Assembly: GCF_001613125.1 (NCBI RefSeq)
Contig: NZ_BDBT01000007.1
Location: forward strand, 62,001 to 126,000
Length of the DNA stretch: 64,000 nucleotides
Reading direction: 5' to 3'
Source: Nocardia shimofusensis NBRC 100134
Lineage (GTDB): Bacteria > Actinomycetota > Actinomycetes > Mycobacteriales > Mycobacteriaceae
Positions 35,692-45,599 of the stretch are shown one piece after another. The notes under the pieces were generated by a model. That model was not told the DNA's origin, did no database searches, and was given only the letters and a program-made list of their open reading frames with translations. The translations under genes were made by a program, and so were the position numbers. Numbering within the stretch: position 1 is the first letter of the stretch; each line of letters begins with the position of its first letter.

Positions 35692-35694
35692 CGC

Positions 35695-36693
35695 CTACAC
35701 CTGCTTCGGCCGCACCTTGTAGGCGGCCGATCGCAGTTCCCGCTGCTTCATCTTCTGGATGCTCCGGTGGTGCTTGCGGGCGTGATAGGCGATCGGGAAG
35801 TACGTCAGCCGCTCGGGCAGCACCCGGTAGGCCAGCCGGATCCCCGCGTAGATCCGCTCGAGCGTGCGCTGTTCCTCCTGACTCCACCGCACCCCGATCA
35901 TGGCGCGCAGCCGCGGGTCGAGCAGGCCGATGATGGACAGGTAGGTGAACCGCAGCACCGGCCTGGCCAGTGTGCGGGCCACCTGGCGAGCGGGGAACGG
36001 CAACGCCCGCAATTGTTCGCTGTCGCCCTCGCGCATCATCGCGAACTCCTCGCGCATGGCGTCGTCGGCGCGCAGCACCTCGCTGACCATGCGTTCGTAG
36101 TATGCGTCGAACTCCGCGCGGGTCTGCGGATAGCCCTTCATCGGCACCTGCAGGATCTTGGCGATGCGGATGTTGTCGGCAAGCAACTCGTCGAGTTCGC
36201 CTGCGGTGAACTCGCGGCCGATGAGCAGCCGACCCGCCTTGGCGGTGGTGATGTAGGCGGTGGCGATCACCCACTGATAGGCCTCGGGATTGAGTGCGCC
36301 GATGCGCTTGCCCTCCGAGCCGCGCATGGTCAGCGGCTCGTGCAGCGACCGGAGCCGGCGTCCTTCCTGCACTGCTTCCAGCCCGCCGTAGGTCCAGCGC
36401 AGCACGGAGTCGACCGAGCGGATGGCGCGGCCGCCCGGGTCGGTCCGCGCGGCCGAGTATCGGTCGGTGACCTCACGGATCACCGGATGCATGCCCTGCA
36501 TGGCGAACGCGGCGCCCTCGAGGAGGAGGTAGGTCCAGTGGCCGACCATCTCGGCCGTCAGGGAGTCGGGTGCGACGAGTTCGACGGGCTCGGCGTCCTC
36601 GCCTATCCAGACCCGCGGTGCGGGCGCGGTGGTACGGGAGTTGTGGGCGGCGCGTGGGATCTGGGGTAGCGACTGGTCGGCGGCTGTGGTCAC
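35695..36693 (-). CDS. DUF2236 oxygenase-like protein at the end of the mce operon
   Basis: 332 residues, a second DUF2236/MpaB-family protein. Clear family motifs are RLRSLHEPLTMRG and YQWVIATAYITTAKAG, with histidine in the first as a candidate heme or metal ligand. It starts 21 bases after the mas stop on the same strand and has no separate terminator before it, so it is probably the ninth or tenth cistron of the mce transcript. An oxygenase acting on the lipid or steroid imported by the Mce complex is a reasonable inference. Confidence 0.82.
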   Translation of the reverse strand: MTTAADQSLPQIPRAAHNSRTTAPAPRVWIGEDAEPVELVAPDSLTAEMVGHWTYLLLEGAAFAMQGMHPVIREVTDRYSAARTDPGGRAIRSVDSVLRWTYGGLEAVQEGRRLRSLHEPLTMRGSEGKRIGALNPEAYQWVIATAYITTAKAGRLLIGREFTAGELDELLADNIRIAKILQVPMKGYPQTRAEFDAYYERMVSEVLRADDAMREEFAMMREGDSEQLRALPFPARQVARTLARPVLRFTYLSIIGLLDPRLRAMIGVRWSQEEQRTLERIYAGIRLAYRVLPERLTYFPIAYHARKHHRSIQKMKQRELRSAAYKVRPKQV

Positions 36694-36714
36694 GGTAGTT
36701 CTCCTGTGGATGGG

Positions 36715-37584
36715 TCAGCGAGGCGCGGCAGGCGCCTCGGTGGTCGGAACGGGCAGGTCGGGGGCGACGCCGCCGACATCGGTGATGGTCCAGTCCGCGG
36801 CGCGGTCGAGCGTGACGGTGTAGGCGGCCGTGGCCACCACGCCTTCCGGGGTCTGCCTGCTGCGGGAGTTCATGTCGACGAAGACCTGCACCACGTGGAG
36901 GTCGCCGTCACGGCTCATCACCTTCGCGGCCAGCGGCTTCGCGGTGGCGGAGTACTCCATCTGGGTGAGCCACGGGCCGACCACGTCCGCGGCGGCGGTG
37001 AGCTTCGCCGCGAGCTGTTCGGTGACACCGGATGTCAGTGCTTCGCGCCAGGCGTCGACCTGGCCGGCCTCCACCCTCGACACACCGAGGGCGTAGTCGG
37101 TGGCCACCCGCTCGGCGGCGGTGTCGGTGTCGAGTCCGGCGCGCAGGGCAGCGAGTTCGTCGGCGGCGTCGCCGGTGCGCCAGACGGTGGCGGCCGCGAC
37201 GATCAGCGAGACAGCCGCGACGAGGAGCGCGGCGATCGTGATTCGCGGCAGACCGCGGAGCGCGGAGCGTTCCGGCCGGCTCCACCATCGCCTGGTCGCG
37301 GCCGTCGATGCGTCGGTCACGCGCGCCTTCGCCCCGGTCTTCCGGCGGGCGCTCGGCCGCGTCTGCGGATCTCGCCCGTCCGGCCCGGCCTCTCGATCGC
37401 CCGAGTCGTGCTGTCCGGCCTCGGGCGATTCCGCCGGGGCGGCGTCGGTTTCCTCGGGCCGGCTCGCCGCGCCCAGCGCCGTCGTCACGTCGAGCTCGCT
37501 CGCGAAGCTCGCCTCCGGCTCGGCCGGCCCCGCCTCGGGCGCCGGGTCTTTCGTTGTCGCGGTCCTGGCGTCGGTGCTGCTCAT
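36715..37584 (-). CDS. Mce-associated membrane protein (mas-like)
   Basis: 289 residues: a long polar, acidic N-terminal region (~1-125), one membrane helix (ITIAALLVAAVSLIVAAA), then an extracytoplasmic NTF2-like domain with VFVDMNSRSRQTPEG. Such Mce-associated proteins stabilise Mce transport complexes in mycobacteria. It overlaps the mceF stop (ATGA). Confidence 0.85.
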   Translation of the reverse strand: MSSTDARTATTKDPAPEAGPAEPEASFASELDVTTALGAASRPEETDAAPAESPEAGQHDSGDREAGPDGRDPQTRPSARRKTGAKARVTDASTAATRRWWSRPERSALRGLPRITIAALLVAAVSLIVAAATVWRTGDAADELAALRAGLDTDTAAERVATDYALGVSRVEAGQVDAWREALTSGVTEQLAAKLTAAADVVGPWLTQMEYSATAKPLAAKVMSRDGDLHVVQVFVDMNSRSRQTPEGVVATAAYTVTLDRAADWTITDVGGVAPDLPVPTTEAPAAPR

Positions 37585-38549
37585 CGTTGTCCTTCCTCGG
37601 CGGGTGGCTGGAGCACGATCCGGAGCCGGTCGCCGGGCAGGGCGGCGAGGGCTCGGTCGAGCAGGGTGGCCATGTCGATGGCGCCGAGCGCGGGGCCGAC
37701 GGCGGTGGTGACCGGGCGCAGGGCGACACCGAGCGCGCCGAGTTCGGGGCTGAGCCTGCTCAGGAAGTCGACGAAGCGTTGCTGTTCCTCGCGCCACGAG
37801 CCGAGCACTTCCCGGCCCCGCAGCAGGGCCGATCCCTCGAACAGGTACTCGTAGGACACGCCGAGGGTGGCGCCGAAGGCGTCCAGTTGCGGGGGCGCCG
37901 AGGTCAGCGTGGGTTTCACCCAGTCGACGTCGGGCAGCAGCAGCATCAGGTTGCGCAGCACGACCTCGAGTGCGGGTTGGTGCCTGGCCAGCGTCATGGC
38001 GAGCACGTCGGCGGCGCGGGCGAGCGCGGGCGCGGTGGCGGCGGCGTGCTCCACGGCCTGGGTGAAGGTGTCGACCAGATCGGCCAAGGTGGCGCTGTCG
38101 CTCTGGCTCAACAGCGTCGACGAGGCGGCGAGCAGCTCCGGGATCGAGGTGGGCGCGGTGACGAGGCCGGTGATCTCGTCACCGTCGGCGAGGTAGCGGC
38201 CGCCGACGTCGGCGGCGGGCAGGAAGGCGAACACCGGCTCGCCGAGTGCGGACAGGTTCTCCACCGCCATGGCCGAATCGGCGGGGACGCGGTGAACGGA
38301 GTTGTAGGACAGCCGGACACGCACCCCGCCGCGGACGCTGTCGACCCCGTCCACCGCGCCGATGTCGACGCCCCGGTACACGACGTCGGCACCGGCGCGC
38401 AGGCCCGCCGCGTGGTCCATGTGCACGGTGACGTGGTTGCGGCGTTCGGTGGGGTCGAGCCGCAGCACCCCGAAGGCGAGATAGCCCGCGCCGAGTGCGG
38501 TGACCAGGGCGAGTACGAGCACCGAGTAGCCGGCGGGGATACGGGTCAC
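37581..38549 (-). CDS. mceF: MceF-type lipid-transport protein
   Basis: 322-residue Mce protein with an N-terminal membrane anchor (AGYSVLVLALVTALGAGYLA) and an MCE/MlaD domain at about 35-115 (GLRAGADVVYRGVDIGAVDG), then a helical tail that forms the shared tunnel across the cell envelope in Mce complexes. The GTG start overlaps the mceE stop. It is the last of six mce genes. Confidence 0.88.
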   Translation of the reverse strand: MTRIPAGYSVLVLALVTALGAGYLAFGVLRLDPTERRNHVTVHMDHAAGLRAGADVVYRGVDIGAVDGVDSVRGGVRVRLSYNSVHRVPADSAMAVENLSALGEPVFAFLPAADVGGRYLADGDEITGLVTAPTSIPELLAASSTLLSQSDSATLADLVDTFTQAVEHAAATAPALARAADVLAMTLARHQPALEVVLRNLMLLLPDVDWVKPTLTSAPPQLDAFGATLGVSYEYLFEGSALLRGREVLGSWREEQQRFVDFLSRLSPELGALGVALRPVTTAVGPALGAIDMATLLDRALAALPGDRLRIVLQPPAEEGQR

Positions 38550-39571
38550 GGCAGCACTCCGATCAGCCGTAGCAGGATCAGTGCGTCGACCTCGCCGCTC
38601 GGGCTCCCGGTCAGCCCGATTCTGCGCACGTCGACGGCGGGGGCGCCGAGGAACGGGACCACCTTGCCGTTGACGAGATCCGACAACGCGGCGCCGTTGC
38701 CGATCCAGGTGGTCGCCTCCGGTGCGGGTTCGCGCAGCAGCGTCGCGGTTTTCTCCAGCGCTTCGTTGATGTGCGGCAGGCGTGGGATGAGCCAGTCCAG
38801 TCCGTTGGTGAGGGTGTTGACGTCGATGACCACATCGAGTACCGCGGTCATGAACTGCGGCACCCGGCCCAGGCGCAACCGGGCGGTCTCGGAGAACAGG
38901 AAACCGACCTCTTCGCGCATGGCGGCCAGCCGTGCGCTCACCTGATCGGTCGCGGCGAGCATGCGATCGAGGTCGGGCAGGTGTTCGACAGTGGTGGCCA
39001 GGTCGGCCCCGAGCCGGGCGGCCAGCTCCCTGGTCTCCACGGGATCTTCGGGCAGCGCCGCGACCAGTTCCTCGAGGGCGTCCTGGGTGCGCAGCGCGCT
39101 GCCGCCGTTGACGAAGGCCGCGACGCGTTCCATGATCTGCTCGACCTGCGGACCGGTGTCGGTGTGGCTCAGCGGGATTCGGTCGCCGTCGGTCAACGTG
39201 GCGGTGGCAGTGCCGGTGGTGGGCGGCAGCAGAGCGATGTAGATGTCGCCGAGCACGGTGGTCTGGCGCAGTTCGGCGCGGGTGCCGAGCGGTAGGCGTA
39301 CCTCGGCGCGGATGTCGAGGTCGGCCAGTGCGGCGTGTGGGCCGAGCCGGATCGAGTCCACCGCGCCCACCTCGGCGCCGTTGCTGCGCACCCGCGCGCC
39401 CGCGGGCAGGCTCAGCAGGGAATCGAACTCGACCACGATCCGGTAGTGCTCGCCGCCCACCCCGGTGCCGGGCAGGGTGTGATCGCTCGGATCGAACCCA
39501 CAGCCGGCCATCGGCGCCAGCAGCGCAGGCGCCGCCGCGAGCAGGGTCCATCGTGCCCATCGTCGTGTCAT
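38546..39571 (-). CDS. mceE: MceE-type lipoprotein
   Basis: 341 residues. The signal peptide ends in a lipobox MAGC (Cys 24), the hallmark of the fifth Mce subunit (LprK-like). An MCE domain follows (SLLSLPAGARVRSNGAEVG) and then the helical region. The ATG overlaps the mceD stop (ATGA). Confidence 0.9.
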   Translation of the reverse strand: MTRRWARWTLLAAAPALLAPMAGCGFDPSDHTLPGTGVGGEHYRIVVEFDSLLSLPAGARVRSNGAEVGAVDSIRLGPHAALADLDIRAEVRLPLGTRAELRQTTVLGDIYIALLPPTTGTATATLTDGDRIPLSHTDTGPQVEQIMERVAAFVNGGSALRTQDALEELVAALPEDPVETRELAARLGADLATTVEHLPDLDRMLAATDQVSARLAAMREEVGFLFSETARLRLGRVPQFMTAVLDVVIDVNTLTNGLDWLIPRLPHINEALEKTATLLREPAPEATTWIGNGAALSDLVNGKVVPFLGAPAVDVRRIGLTGSPSGEVDALILLRLIGVLP

Positions 39572-40665
39572 CGCCGTCCTCCCGCACTCGCCAGAACGGC
39601 CACCGGCAGGGGCAACCGGGCCGCGTTCGCGCCGAGCGTCCGGCACAGGGCGGGATCGGCGCCCACACACTGCGCGGGCGGCCGGTAGTCGAGCGCCAAC
39701 CCGTCGCCGCCCTCGACCATGTTCTGCAACATGGTGATCACGCCGGGAACGGTGGCCAGCAGCTCTCGAGAGTTCTCGGCGTCGACCCGGGCGAGGGTGA
39801 CGACCGGAATGGACTGCTCCAGCGCGTCCATCAGGTAGGGGAAATGGTGGTTGAAGGCGCGATCGAGCGGGCCGAGCGCGGTGGCGAGTTTGCCGACGAG
39901 TGTCTTGACGATCAACAGCGTGCTCTCGAGCAGTTCCAGCCCGGGACCGAAGGTGAGCAGAGAAGTCTTGATATCGGTCCACCGATCGGTCGCGAAGGTG
40001 CTCAACTCGGCGGAATTGTCCAGCAGCGCACCGAGTTCGGCGGCGAAGGCATCCGGCGCGGAGATCAGCTGCGCCACCGCGCGCAACTGCCTGTCGAGTT
40101 CTGGCCCGAGCCCGGCCAATTCGCGGTCGGCGCCGTCGAGCAGGGCGCTGAGTGGAGCCGAGCCGTCGGCGGCGGGGCGGGTGAGCTCGTCGGCGATCCG
40201 GGAGAAGGAGCCGAGGGCGTCGGAGACGCTGACCGGGGTCCGGGTCCGATCGCGTGGCAGGCACCGGTCCGGGGGCAGTTCGGCGTCGCCGGGCACGTCC
40301 GCGTCCACCAGTTCAACGCGCCTGTCGGTGAGCAGCGAGGTGTTGACCACCACCGCCCTCGTCCGGTCCGACAGCGGCCGGTCGCCGATCGACATCTCGA
40401 CTCGCACACGGTCGCCGTCGGGCACGATCGCGCGAACCCGCCCGACGGCTATCCCGCGAATGGTGACCGGTGCGTCGTCGTAGAGGCCGAAGGTGGTGTC
40501 GAACTCCGCGCACAGCGTGCGGACCGGTCCTCGGTCGCCCCGGGTCACCGCCGCCGCGGTCGCCACCACCGCCACGAGCACGACGACGATCAGCAGTGCG
40601 GGCAGGGCGCGCCTGCGGATCGCCGCCGGGTCCGCTGTCGTCCGGGCTCTCGCTGTCCAGGTCAT
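39568..40665 (-). CDS. mceD: MceD-type lipid-transport protein
   Basis: 365 residues with an N-terminal membrane anchor (ALLIVVVLVAVVATAAAV), an MCE domain (TFGLYDDAPVTIRGIAVGRV) and a C-terminal helical part ending in a cysteine-containing tail. It starts four bases after mceC. Confidence 0.88.
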   Translation of the reverse strand: MTWTARARTTADPAAIRRRALPALLIVVVLVAVVATAAAVTRGDRGPVRTLCAEFDTTFGLYDDAPVTIRGIAVGRVRAIVPDGDRVRVEMSIGDRPLSDRTRAVVVNTSLLTDRRVELVDADVPGDAELPPDRCLPRDRTRTPVSVSDALGSFSRIADELTRPAADGSAPLSALLDGADRELAGLGPELDRQLRAVAQLISAPDAFAAELGALLDNSAELSTFATDRWTDIKTSLLTFGPGLELLESTLLIVKTLVGKLATALGPLDRAFNHHFPYLMDALEQSIPVVTLARVDAENSRELLATVPGVITMLQNMVEGGDGLALDYRPPAQCVGADPALCRTLGANAARLPLPVAVLASAGGRR

Positions 40666-40669
40666 CGCC

Positions 40670-41716
40670 TCAGCACCCCGATCCCGGAACCGGCAGGCAG
40701 ACGTCGGGGCGCCGCACCGTCAATCCGCTCTGGTCGACCAGCGCCCGTCCTTCCGGACCGGCCAACGCCGCGAGCGACTGGAGCGTGTGGCGGAATTCGG
40801 CGAGCACCGCGTCCGCCGAGGCGAGCAGTTCGCGTCCGGTGTCGGCGCTCTGCTCGAGCGGGAAGAACAACGGCTCCAGGCTCTCCTGGTAGGGACCGGC
40901 GAGGAAGTCGAACAGCAGGCCGACCACGGCGGTGATCTTGTCGGCGAAGATCTCCACCTCGTCGCGGGCCGCGACGATCTGTGGACCGAGCACGGCGTAG
41001 GCGCGCACGATCTCGGTGGTGAGCGCCTCGTTGCGGCGGGCGGTGGCGAGGTATTCGTTGGACAGCTCGAGCAGGCCGTGCACCTGATCGCGCTGCTCGG
41101 CCATCGCCTCGACCACGACGCCCAGCGAGGACACCGCCTCGCGCACCGTGCCGGGGGCGTCGGTGACCGCGGCGGCGGCCGCCTCGAGCGTGGTACGCAG
41201 CGAACCGGTGTCGACCTGACCGGCGATCTCGGTCGTCTGCTCGACCAGATCGGAGATCACGTACGGCAACCGTGCGCGCTCGGCGGGAATCGGGTCACGC
41301 AGCGGCTCGGCCCCGGCGGGCAGCACCGCCAGATACAGTCCGCCCACGGGGGTGAGCATGCGGACATCGACGGAGGTCCGGTCGCCGAGGTGCTGACCGG
41401 AGTCCACGGCGAAGGTGACTTCCACGGTGCGCGAACCCAATTCGACGGCGGTGACCCGCCCCACCGGCACGCCCGCGATGCGGACCTCGTCACCGGGGTC
41501 GAGCCCGCCGGTCTCGGGCAGCAGCAGACGGTAGGGCGAGCTGTTCGGCGGATGTGCGTAGAGCAGCCCGACCGCGCCGAAGGCGACGGCGAGCACGACG
41601 ACGCTCACCAGCGCCCACACCAGCTCCACCCGGGTCGCGACCTCCTCGCCGCCCAGCGACAGCGATCGGCGGCCGATGCCGGTCCGTGATGGCGTGCCGG
41701 TCCGTGATGGCTTCAT
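40670..41716 (-). CDS. mceC: MceC-type lipid-transport protein
   Basis: 348 residues. A membrane anchor (LVSVVVLAVAFGAVGLL) precedes an MCE domain (GLDPGDEVRIAGVPVGRVTA) and helical tail. I chose the ATG at 41716, which overlaps the mceB stop (ATGA), over one at 41734. Confidence 0.88.
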   Translation of the reverse strand: MKPSRTGTPSRTGIGRRSLSLGGEEVATRVELVWALVSVVVLAVAFGAVGLLYAHPPNSSPYRLLLPETGGLDPGDEVRIAGVPVGRVTAVELGSRTVEVTFAVDSGQHLGDRTSVDVRMLTPVGGLYLAVLPAGAEPLRDPIPAERARLPYVISDLVEQTTEIAGQVDTGSLRTTLEAAAAAVTDAPGTVREAVSSLGVVVEAMAEQRDQVHGLLELSNEYLATARRNEALTTEIVRAYAVLGPQIVAARDEVEIFADKITAVVGLLFDFLAGPYQESLEPLFFPLEQSADTGRELLASADAVLAEFRHTLQSLAALAGPEGRALVDQSGLTVRRPDVCLPVPGSGC

Positions 41717-42732
41717 CGCCTGCCTCCCTCGCACACGGTCAGCTGCCTGCCCTGCAGCAGCACGGCCGCGTTCACCGGTGGGGCGAAGGTGCCGTCGGCG
41801 CAGTGACGGTCGGGCTCCGATCTGGGAACGAGGGCGTTGAGCGCGGCCAGCAGACCGGGCAGCGCCGACAGCGACCGCACCGCCGCGGTGGTGTCGGGCA
41901 GTGCTTGCCGGAGGCGTTCGGTCAGCGCGTCGGAGCTGTCCCTGGCGCCGAGCATGAGCCTGCTCAGCGCTTCGGTGGTCCGGACGATCTCGCTCATCTC
42001 CACCGAGCCCTTTTGCATGAGGTTCAGGAACTCCTCCATGCGACTGGCGACCGGCATGAAGATGGAGTGGAACACCCGCAAGATGTTCTCCAGGTTCTCC
42101 GAACGGCCGCGCAGCCGCTGCGACAGGCTGTCCAGATTCGCCACCACGACGGTGATCACGGCGCTGCGGTCCTCGGCGTAGGAGGCCAGCGCGCCGAGAT
42201 CGCGCAGCAGCGGCGCCAGATCGTCGCCGTTGCCTTCGATCATGGCGACCAGGCTCTGGGCGAACCGGTTGTACACCTGCGGGTCCGCCTCGCGCAGCAG
42301 CGGTCGCAGGCCGTTGAAGACGGTGGTGATGTCGAAGGAATCGATGGTGTCGCGGACCGGTTCGCGGGGATCGTGCGGCGGTCCGGCGGTATCGGCGGGC
42401 AGCACGGCCAGATAGCGCTGGCCGGTGAGGTTCTGGAAGCGGACGGCGAGCTGGTCGCCCACGCGCAGACGGTGTTCGGTGCGCAGAGTGAAGCGGACCT
42501 CGGCCCGATGATCGGCGGTCAGGGTGATGCCGGTGACCTTGCCGACCTGCACGCCGCGCACCCGGACGTCGGCGTCGTCCCGCAATCCGAACACGTCGCC
42601 GAATTCGGCTCGATAGCTGTAGGTTTCACCGCCGACGGGGCGGGTGATGGCCTGCACCACCAGGAGCACGATCGCGATCACCACGCCGAGCAACACCAGC
42701 AGGCGCGCCGCGGCGGCACGGGGAGTTCTCAT
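41713..42732 (-). CDS. mceB: MceB-type lipid-transport protein
   Basis: 339 residues with an N-terminal helix (LLVLLGVVIAIVLLVVQA), an MCE domain (VFGLRDDADVRVRGVQVGKV) and an MceB-like C-terminal region. Overlaps mceA (ATGA). Confidence 0.88.
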   Translation of the reverse strand: MRTPRAAAARLLVLLGVVIAIVLLVVQAITRPVGGETYSYRAEFGDVFGLRDDADVRVRGVQVGKVTGITLTADHRAEVRFTLRTEHRLRVGDQLAVRFQNLTGQRYLAVLPADTAGPPHDPREPVRDTIDSFDITTVFNGLRPLLREADPQVYNRFAQSLVAMIEGNGDDLAPLLRDLGALASYAEDRSAVITVVVANLDSLSQRLRGRSENLENILRVFHSIFMPVASRMEEFLNLMQKGSVEMSEIVRTTEALSRLMLGARDSSDALTERLRQALPDTTAAVRSLSALPGLLAALNALVPRSEPDRHCADGTFAPPVNAAVLLQGRQLTVCEGGRR

Positions 42733-43754
42733 CGCGGCCCGCCTCCCGTCGCCCGTAGCGGCACCGCGAAGGCGGGCATCGCGTCGATCAGCACCTCCAC
42801 CTCGAGTACGACTCCGTCGCCGTGCTGCCGCAACGCGCCGTCCAGCCCCGCGGTGAGTGCGCCGACCTGGGCCGGGGTGACCCCGCGCATCGCCTGGTTC
42901 AGGGGAATGAGCGTGTCCAGCAGCATGTCCACCAGGTCGGCGGTCGGACCGAGCGCGCCGACGAGCTGACCGGCGAAGGCGAACACCAGATTCGAGACCT
43001 CGGAGATGGTGTCGGAGGCCTGCAGGATGCGCGTGTCCTCGTCGAGCTCCTCGACGGAGGCGAGCGCGGTGAGGATGCTCAGCGCCGAGGGGGTGAACGC
43101 GGCGCCGCCCTCGGCCACATCGGCCAGGTCCGGGATGGCCTCCCCCAGCGGCACCGTCTGCGTACGCTGCCAGGTCCGGGCCAGCAACAGTGCCGAGCCG
43201 AGCAGCGGCGCGCCTGCCTCGGTGAGCGCGGCCGCGTCTTCCAGCGAGGCCGCCAGCCGCGGGGTCAGCACGTCGGCGACCGCGCGCCCGGACTCGCGCA
43301 GAATGCGGGTGACGGTGTAGTTGTCGACCCGGTCACCCACATCGAGCACGGCGCCCTCGGCGATCGGGGCGCCGCCCGGCATGGGCACCAGTTCCAGCGC
43401 GGTCGCGCCGAACAGGTTCGACGAGACGAAACGCGTCCGCATCGCCGTGCTCAATTCCGCCAGCCGTGGCGCCTCGATACTCACCCGTACCCGCCGGCGG
43501 TCCACCCCGACGGAGTCGACTCCGACGACCGCCCCGACCGTGCGTCCGCGCAACCGGACCGCGGTGTCCACGCCCACACCGTCACCGAGACTCGCAGCGA
43601 CGAGGTCGAATTCGACTTCACCGGTCCTGGCGGGCTCCACCGAGCGCCACGCGGCGGCAAGGGCGAGGCTCAGCACGGCCAGCAGCACCATCCCGCGCCA
43701 CCGCAGCCCGGCCCGGCCCGGTCCGCGTTCGGAGAATTGCCTCGCTCTGCTCAT
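42729..43754 (-). CDS. mceA: MceA-type lipid-transport protein
   Basis: 341 residues: anchor helix (GMVLLAVLSLALAAAW), MCE domain (GVGVDTAVRLRGRTVGAVVG), helical C-terminal part. First Mce subunit, seven bases after yrbEB. It is shorter than mycobacterial Mce1A (about 450), lacking an extended tail. Which of the several mce clusters of these organisms this is cannot be told from the window. Confidence 0.86.
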   Translation of the reverse strand: MSRARQFSERGPGRAGLRWRGMVLLAVLSLALAAAWRSVEPARTGEVEFDLVAASLGDGVGVDTAVRLRGRTVGAVVGVDSVGVDRRRVRVSIEAPRLAELSTAMRTRFVSSNLFGATALELVPMPGGAPIAEGAVLDVGDRVDNYTVTRILRESGRAVADVLTPRLAASLEDAAALTEAGAPLLGSALLLARTWQRTQTVPLGEAIPDLADVAEGGAAFTPSALSILTALASVEELDEDTRILQASDTISEVSNLVFAFAGQLVGALGPTADLVDMLLDTLIPLNQAMRGVTPAQVGALTAGLDGALRQHGDGVVLEVEVLIDAMPAFAVPLRATGGGPR

Positions 43755-43761
43755 GGATTGC

Positions 43762-44643
43762 TCACCCCGCGAATCCGATGTCGGTGTCGATGCCCCACAT
43801 GGCGATCGTCAGCACCATGTCGGCCGACGCGATCGCGACCAGGCTCGCCCGGATCGCTCGTCCGGAGGCCACGCCAACGCCCTCCGGCCCGCCGGTGGCG
43901 TAGAAGCCCTGATAGGCGTGGATGCAGGTGACGAGGAGGACGAACACGATCACCTTGACCAGCGAGTAGATCAGATCGCGCGGCTCGACGAACATCTGGA
44001 AGTAGTGGTCGAACGCGCCGACGGCCTGGCCGTGCACGACCGTGACGGTCAGCCGGGTGGTCAGGAATCCGAGCGCGAGGGCGATCAGATAGCTCGGCAC
44101 GACGGTGAGCACCGCGGCCAGCACGCGGGTGGACACCACATACGGGATGGGATCGACGGCTTGGGCCTCGAGTGCGTCGATCTCCTCGGAGATGCGCATG
44201 GCGCCGATCTCGGCGGTCATCCGGCAGCCCGCCTGTGCGGCGAAGCCGACCGCGGCGATCAGCGGGGCCAGCTCCCGCGGATTGGCCAGTGCCGACATGG
44301 CCCCGGCCAACGGCCCCATCCCGAGGGTGTCCAGGGCCGTGATGCCGACCAGGCCGATCATCGCCCCGGCGACAACGCCCATGACGACCAGCACCGGCGC
44401 CACCCCGCCGCCGACGATCATCGAGCGCCCGTTGCCCCAGGCCAGATCGGTGAACACCGTCACGACCTGCTTGCGGTAGCGGCGCAGCGCCCAGCCGGTG
44501 CCAAGAAGGGCGGCGATGCCGAATCGCAGCTGAAAGCCCAATTCCTCCAACGGATCCCAGGCTCGGTGCCACCGCGTCGTCCAGCGCAGCCCGGCGGGCC
44601 GGTAGGCGGAGGGACGGGTGGTCCACTGACTCCCGACGGCCAT
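43762..44643 (-). CDS. yrbEB: YrbEB/MlaE-type permease of the Mce transporter
   Basis: 293 residues with five or so membrane helices of the MlaE family; the conserved EIGAMRISEEIDALEAQAV segment is the coupling-helix region that contacts the ATPase (MlaF/Mkl type), which is encoded elsewhere. It overlaps yrbEA (ATGA). Confidence 0.9.
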   Translation of the reverse strand: MAVGSQWTTRPSAYRPAGLRWTTRWHRAWDPLEELGFQLRFGIAALLGTGWALRRYRKQVVTVFTDLAWGNGRSMIVGGGVAPVLVVMGVVAGAMIGLVGITALDTLGMGPLAGAMSALANPRELAPLIAAVGFAAQAGCRMTAEIGAMRISEEIDALEAQAVDPIPYVVSTRVLAAVLTVVPSYLIALALGFLTTRLTVTVVHGQAVGAFDHYFQMFVEPRDLIYSLVKVIVFVLLVTCIHAYQGFYATGGPEGVGVASGRAIRASLVAIASADMVLTIAMWGIDTDIGFAG

Positions 44644-45521
44644 CACAGGACTCCGATCGGGACGAACAGCAAGACGATCTGGGTGATGATCAGGTTCACC
44701 AGCAGGCAGGCCAGCAACCCCAGCACCACCGCGGCGTTCACACAGTCGGCCACGCCCTTGGGGCCGCCCCGCGCCTGCAGCCCGCGCTGACTGGCGATCA
44801 CCGCGACCAGGTAGCCGAAGATCGCCGACTTGCCGAGGCAGATCGCCAGATCCGTGACACTGGCGAAGCTGCCGAACGACAGCCAGTACGAGCCCGGCGC
44901 GACCCCTTGACCGATCGAGGCGACGAAGAAGCTGGCCAGAATGCTCATCAGGATGACCAGCACCGCCAGCATCGGCGCCACCACCGTCATGGCCAGCACT
45001 CGGGGGGCGACGAGCCTGCGGTGCGGGTCGATGCCCATGGTGCGCAGCGCGTCGATCTCCTCGCGGATCGTGCGCGCCCCGAGATCGGAGGCGATCGCCG
45101 ACGCGCCCGCGCCGCCCACCAGCAGCGCCGCCGCCAGCGGAGCGATCTGCTGCATCACGCCCATGCCGCCGACCGCGCCCGCCATGGAACCCGCTCCCAC
45201 GTTCTCGGTGAGGCTCCCTACCTGTACCGCGATCACCACGCCCATGGGCAGCGAGATGAGGATCGCGGGCAGCAGCGAGACCGAGGCGAAGAACCATGCC
45301 TGCACGAGCGCTTCGCGGAACGGGAAGCGCCCGGTGGCCAGATCGGTGACCATGAGAACGGTCGCACGCGCTCCCAAGCGCACGGTGCGTCCGAATGTGG
45401 CTGCGGCCGAGACGATTCCGTCCCGAACCGCGGTTGCCTGCCCCGGCCGCGCCTGCGTTGCGCCGTCTTCCGTCGCGCTGTCCGGGTGCCGTCTCGCGCC
45501 CGCCACGTGCTCCATCGTCAC
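44643..45521 (-). CDS. yrbEA: YrbEA/MlaE-type permease of the Mce transporter
   Basis: About 292 residues, first gene of the mce operon. MlaE-family membrane domain with SDLGARTIREEIDALRTMGI as the coupling region. GAGGAG precedes a GTG at 45521 by five bases; an ATG at 45515 is an alternative. The region upstream holds the palindrome at 45600-45627. With yrbEB it forms the membrane pore of the importer. Confidence 0.88.
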   Translation of the reverse strand: MTMEHVAGARRHPDSATEDGATQARPGQATAVRDGIVSAAATFGRTVRLGARATVLMVTDLATGRFPFREALVQAWFFASVSLLPAILISLPMGVVIAVQVGSLTENVGAGSMAGAVGGMGVMQQIAPLAAALLVGGAGASAIASDLGARTIREEIDALRTMGIDPHRRLVAPRVLAMTVVAPMLAVLVILMSILASFFVASIGQGVAPGSYWLSFGSFASVTDLAICLGKSAIFGYLVAVIASQRGLQARGGPKGVADCVNAAVVLGLLACLLVNLIITQIVLLFVPIGVL

Positions 45522-45599
45522 GTCCACTCCTCGAGCACCATCCGGTCTCGGCGCCCGCACGACAGTGGCCGGCGGCAGCCGATGGACAGAAACGCGGAT

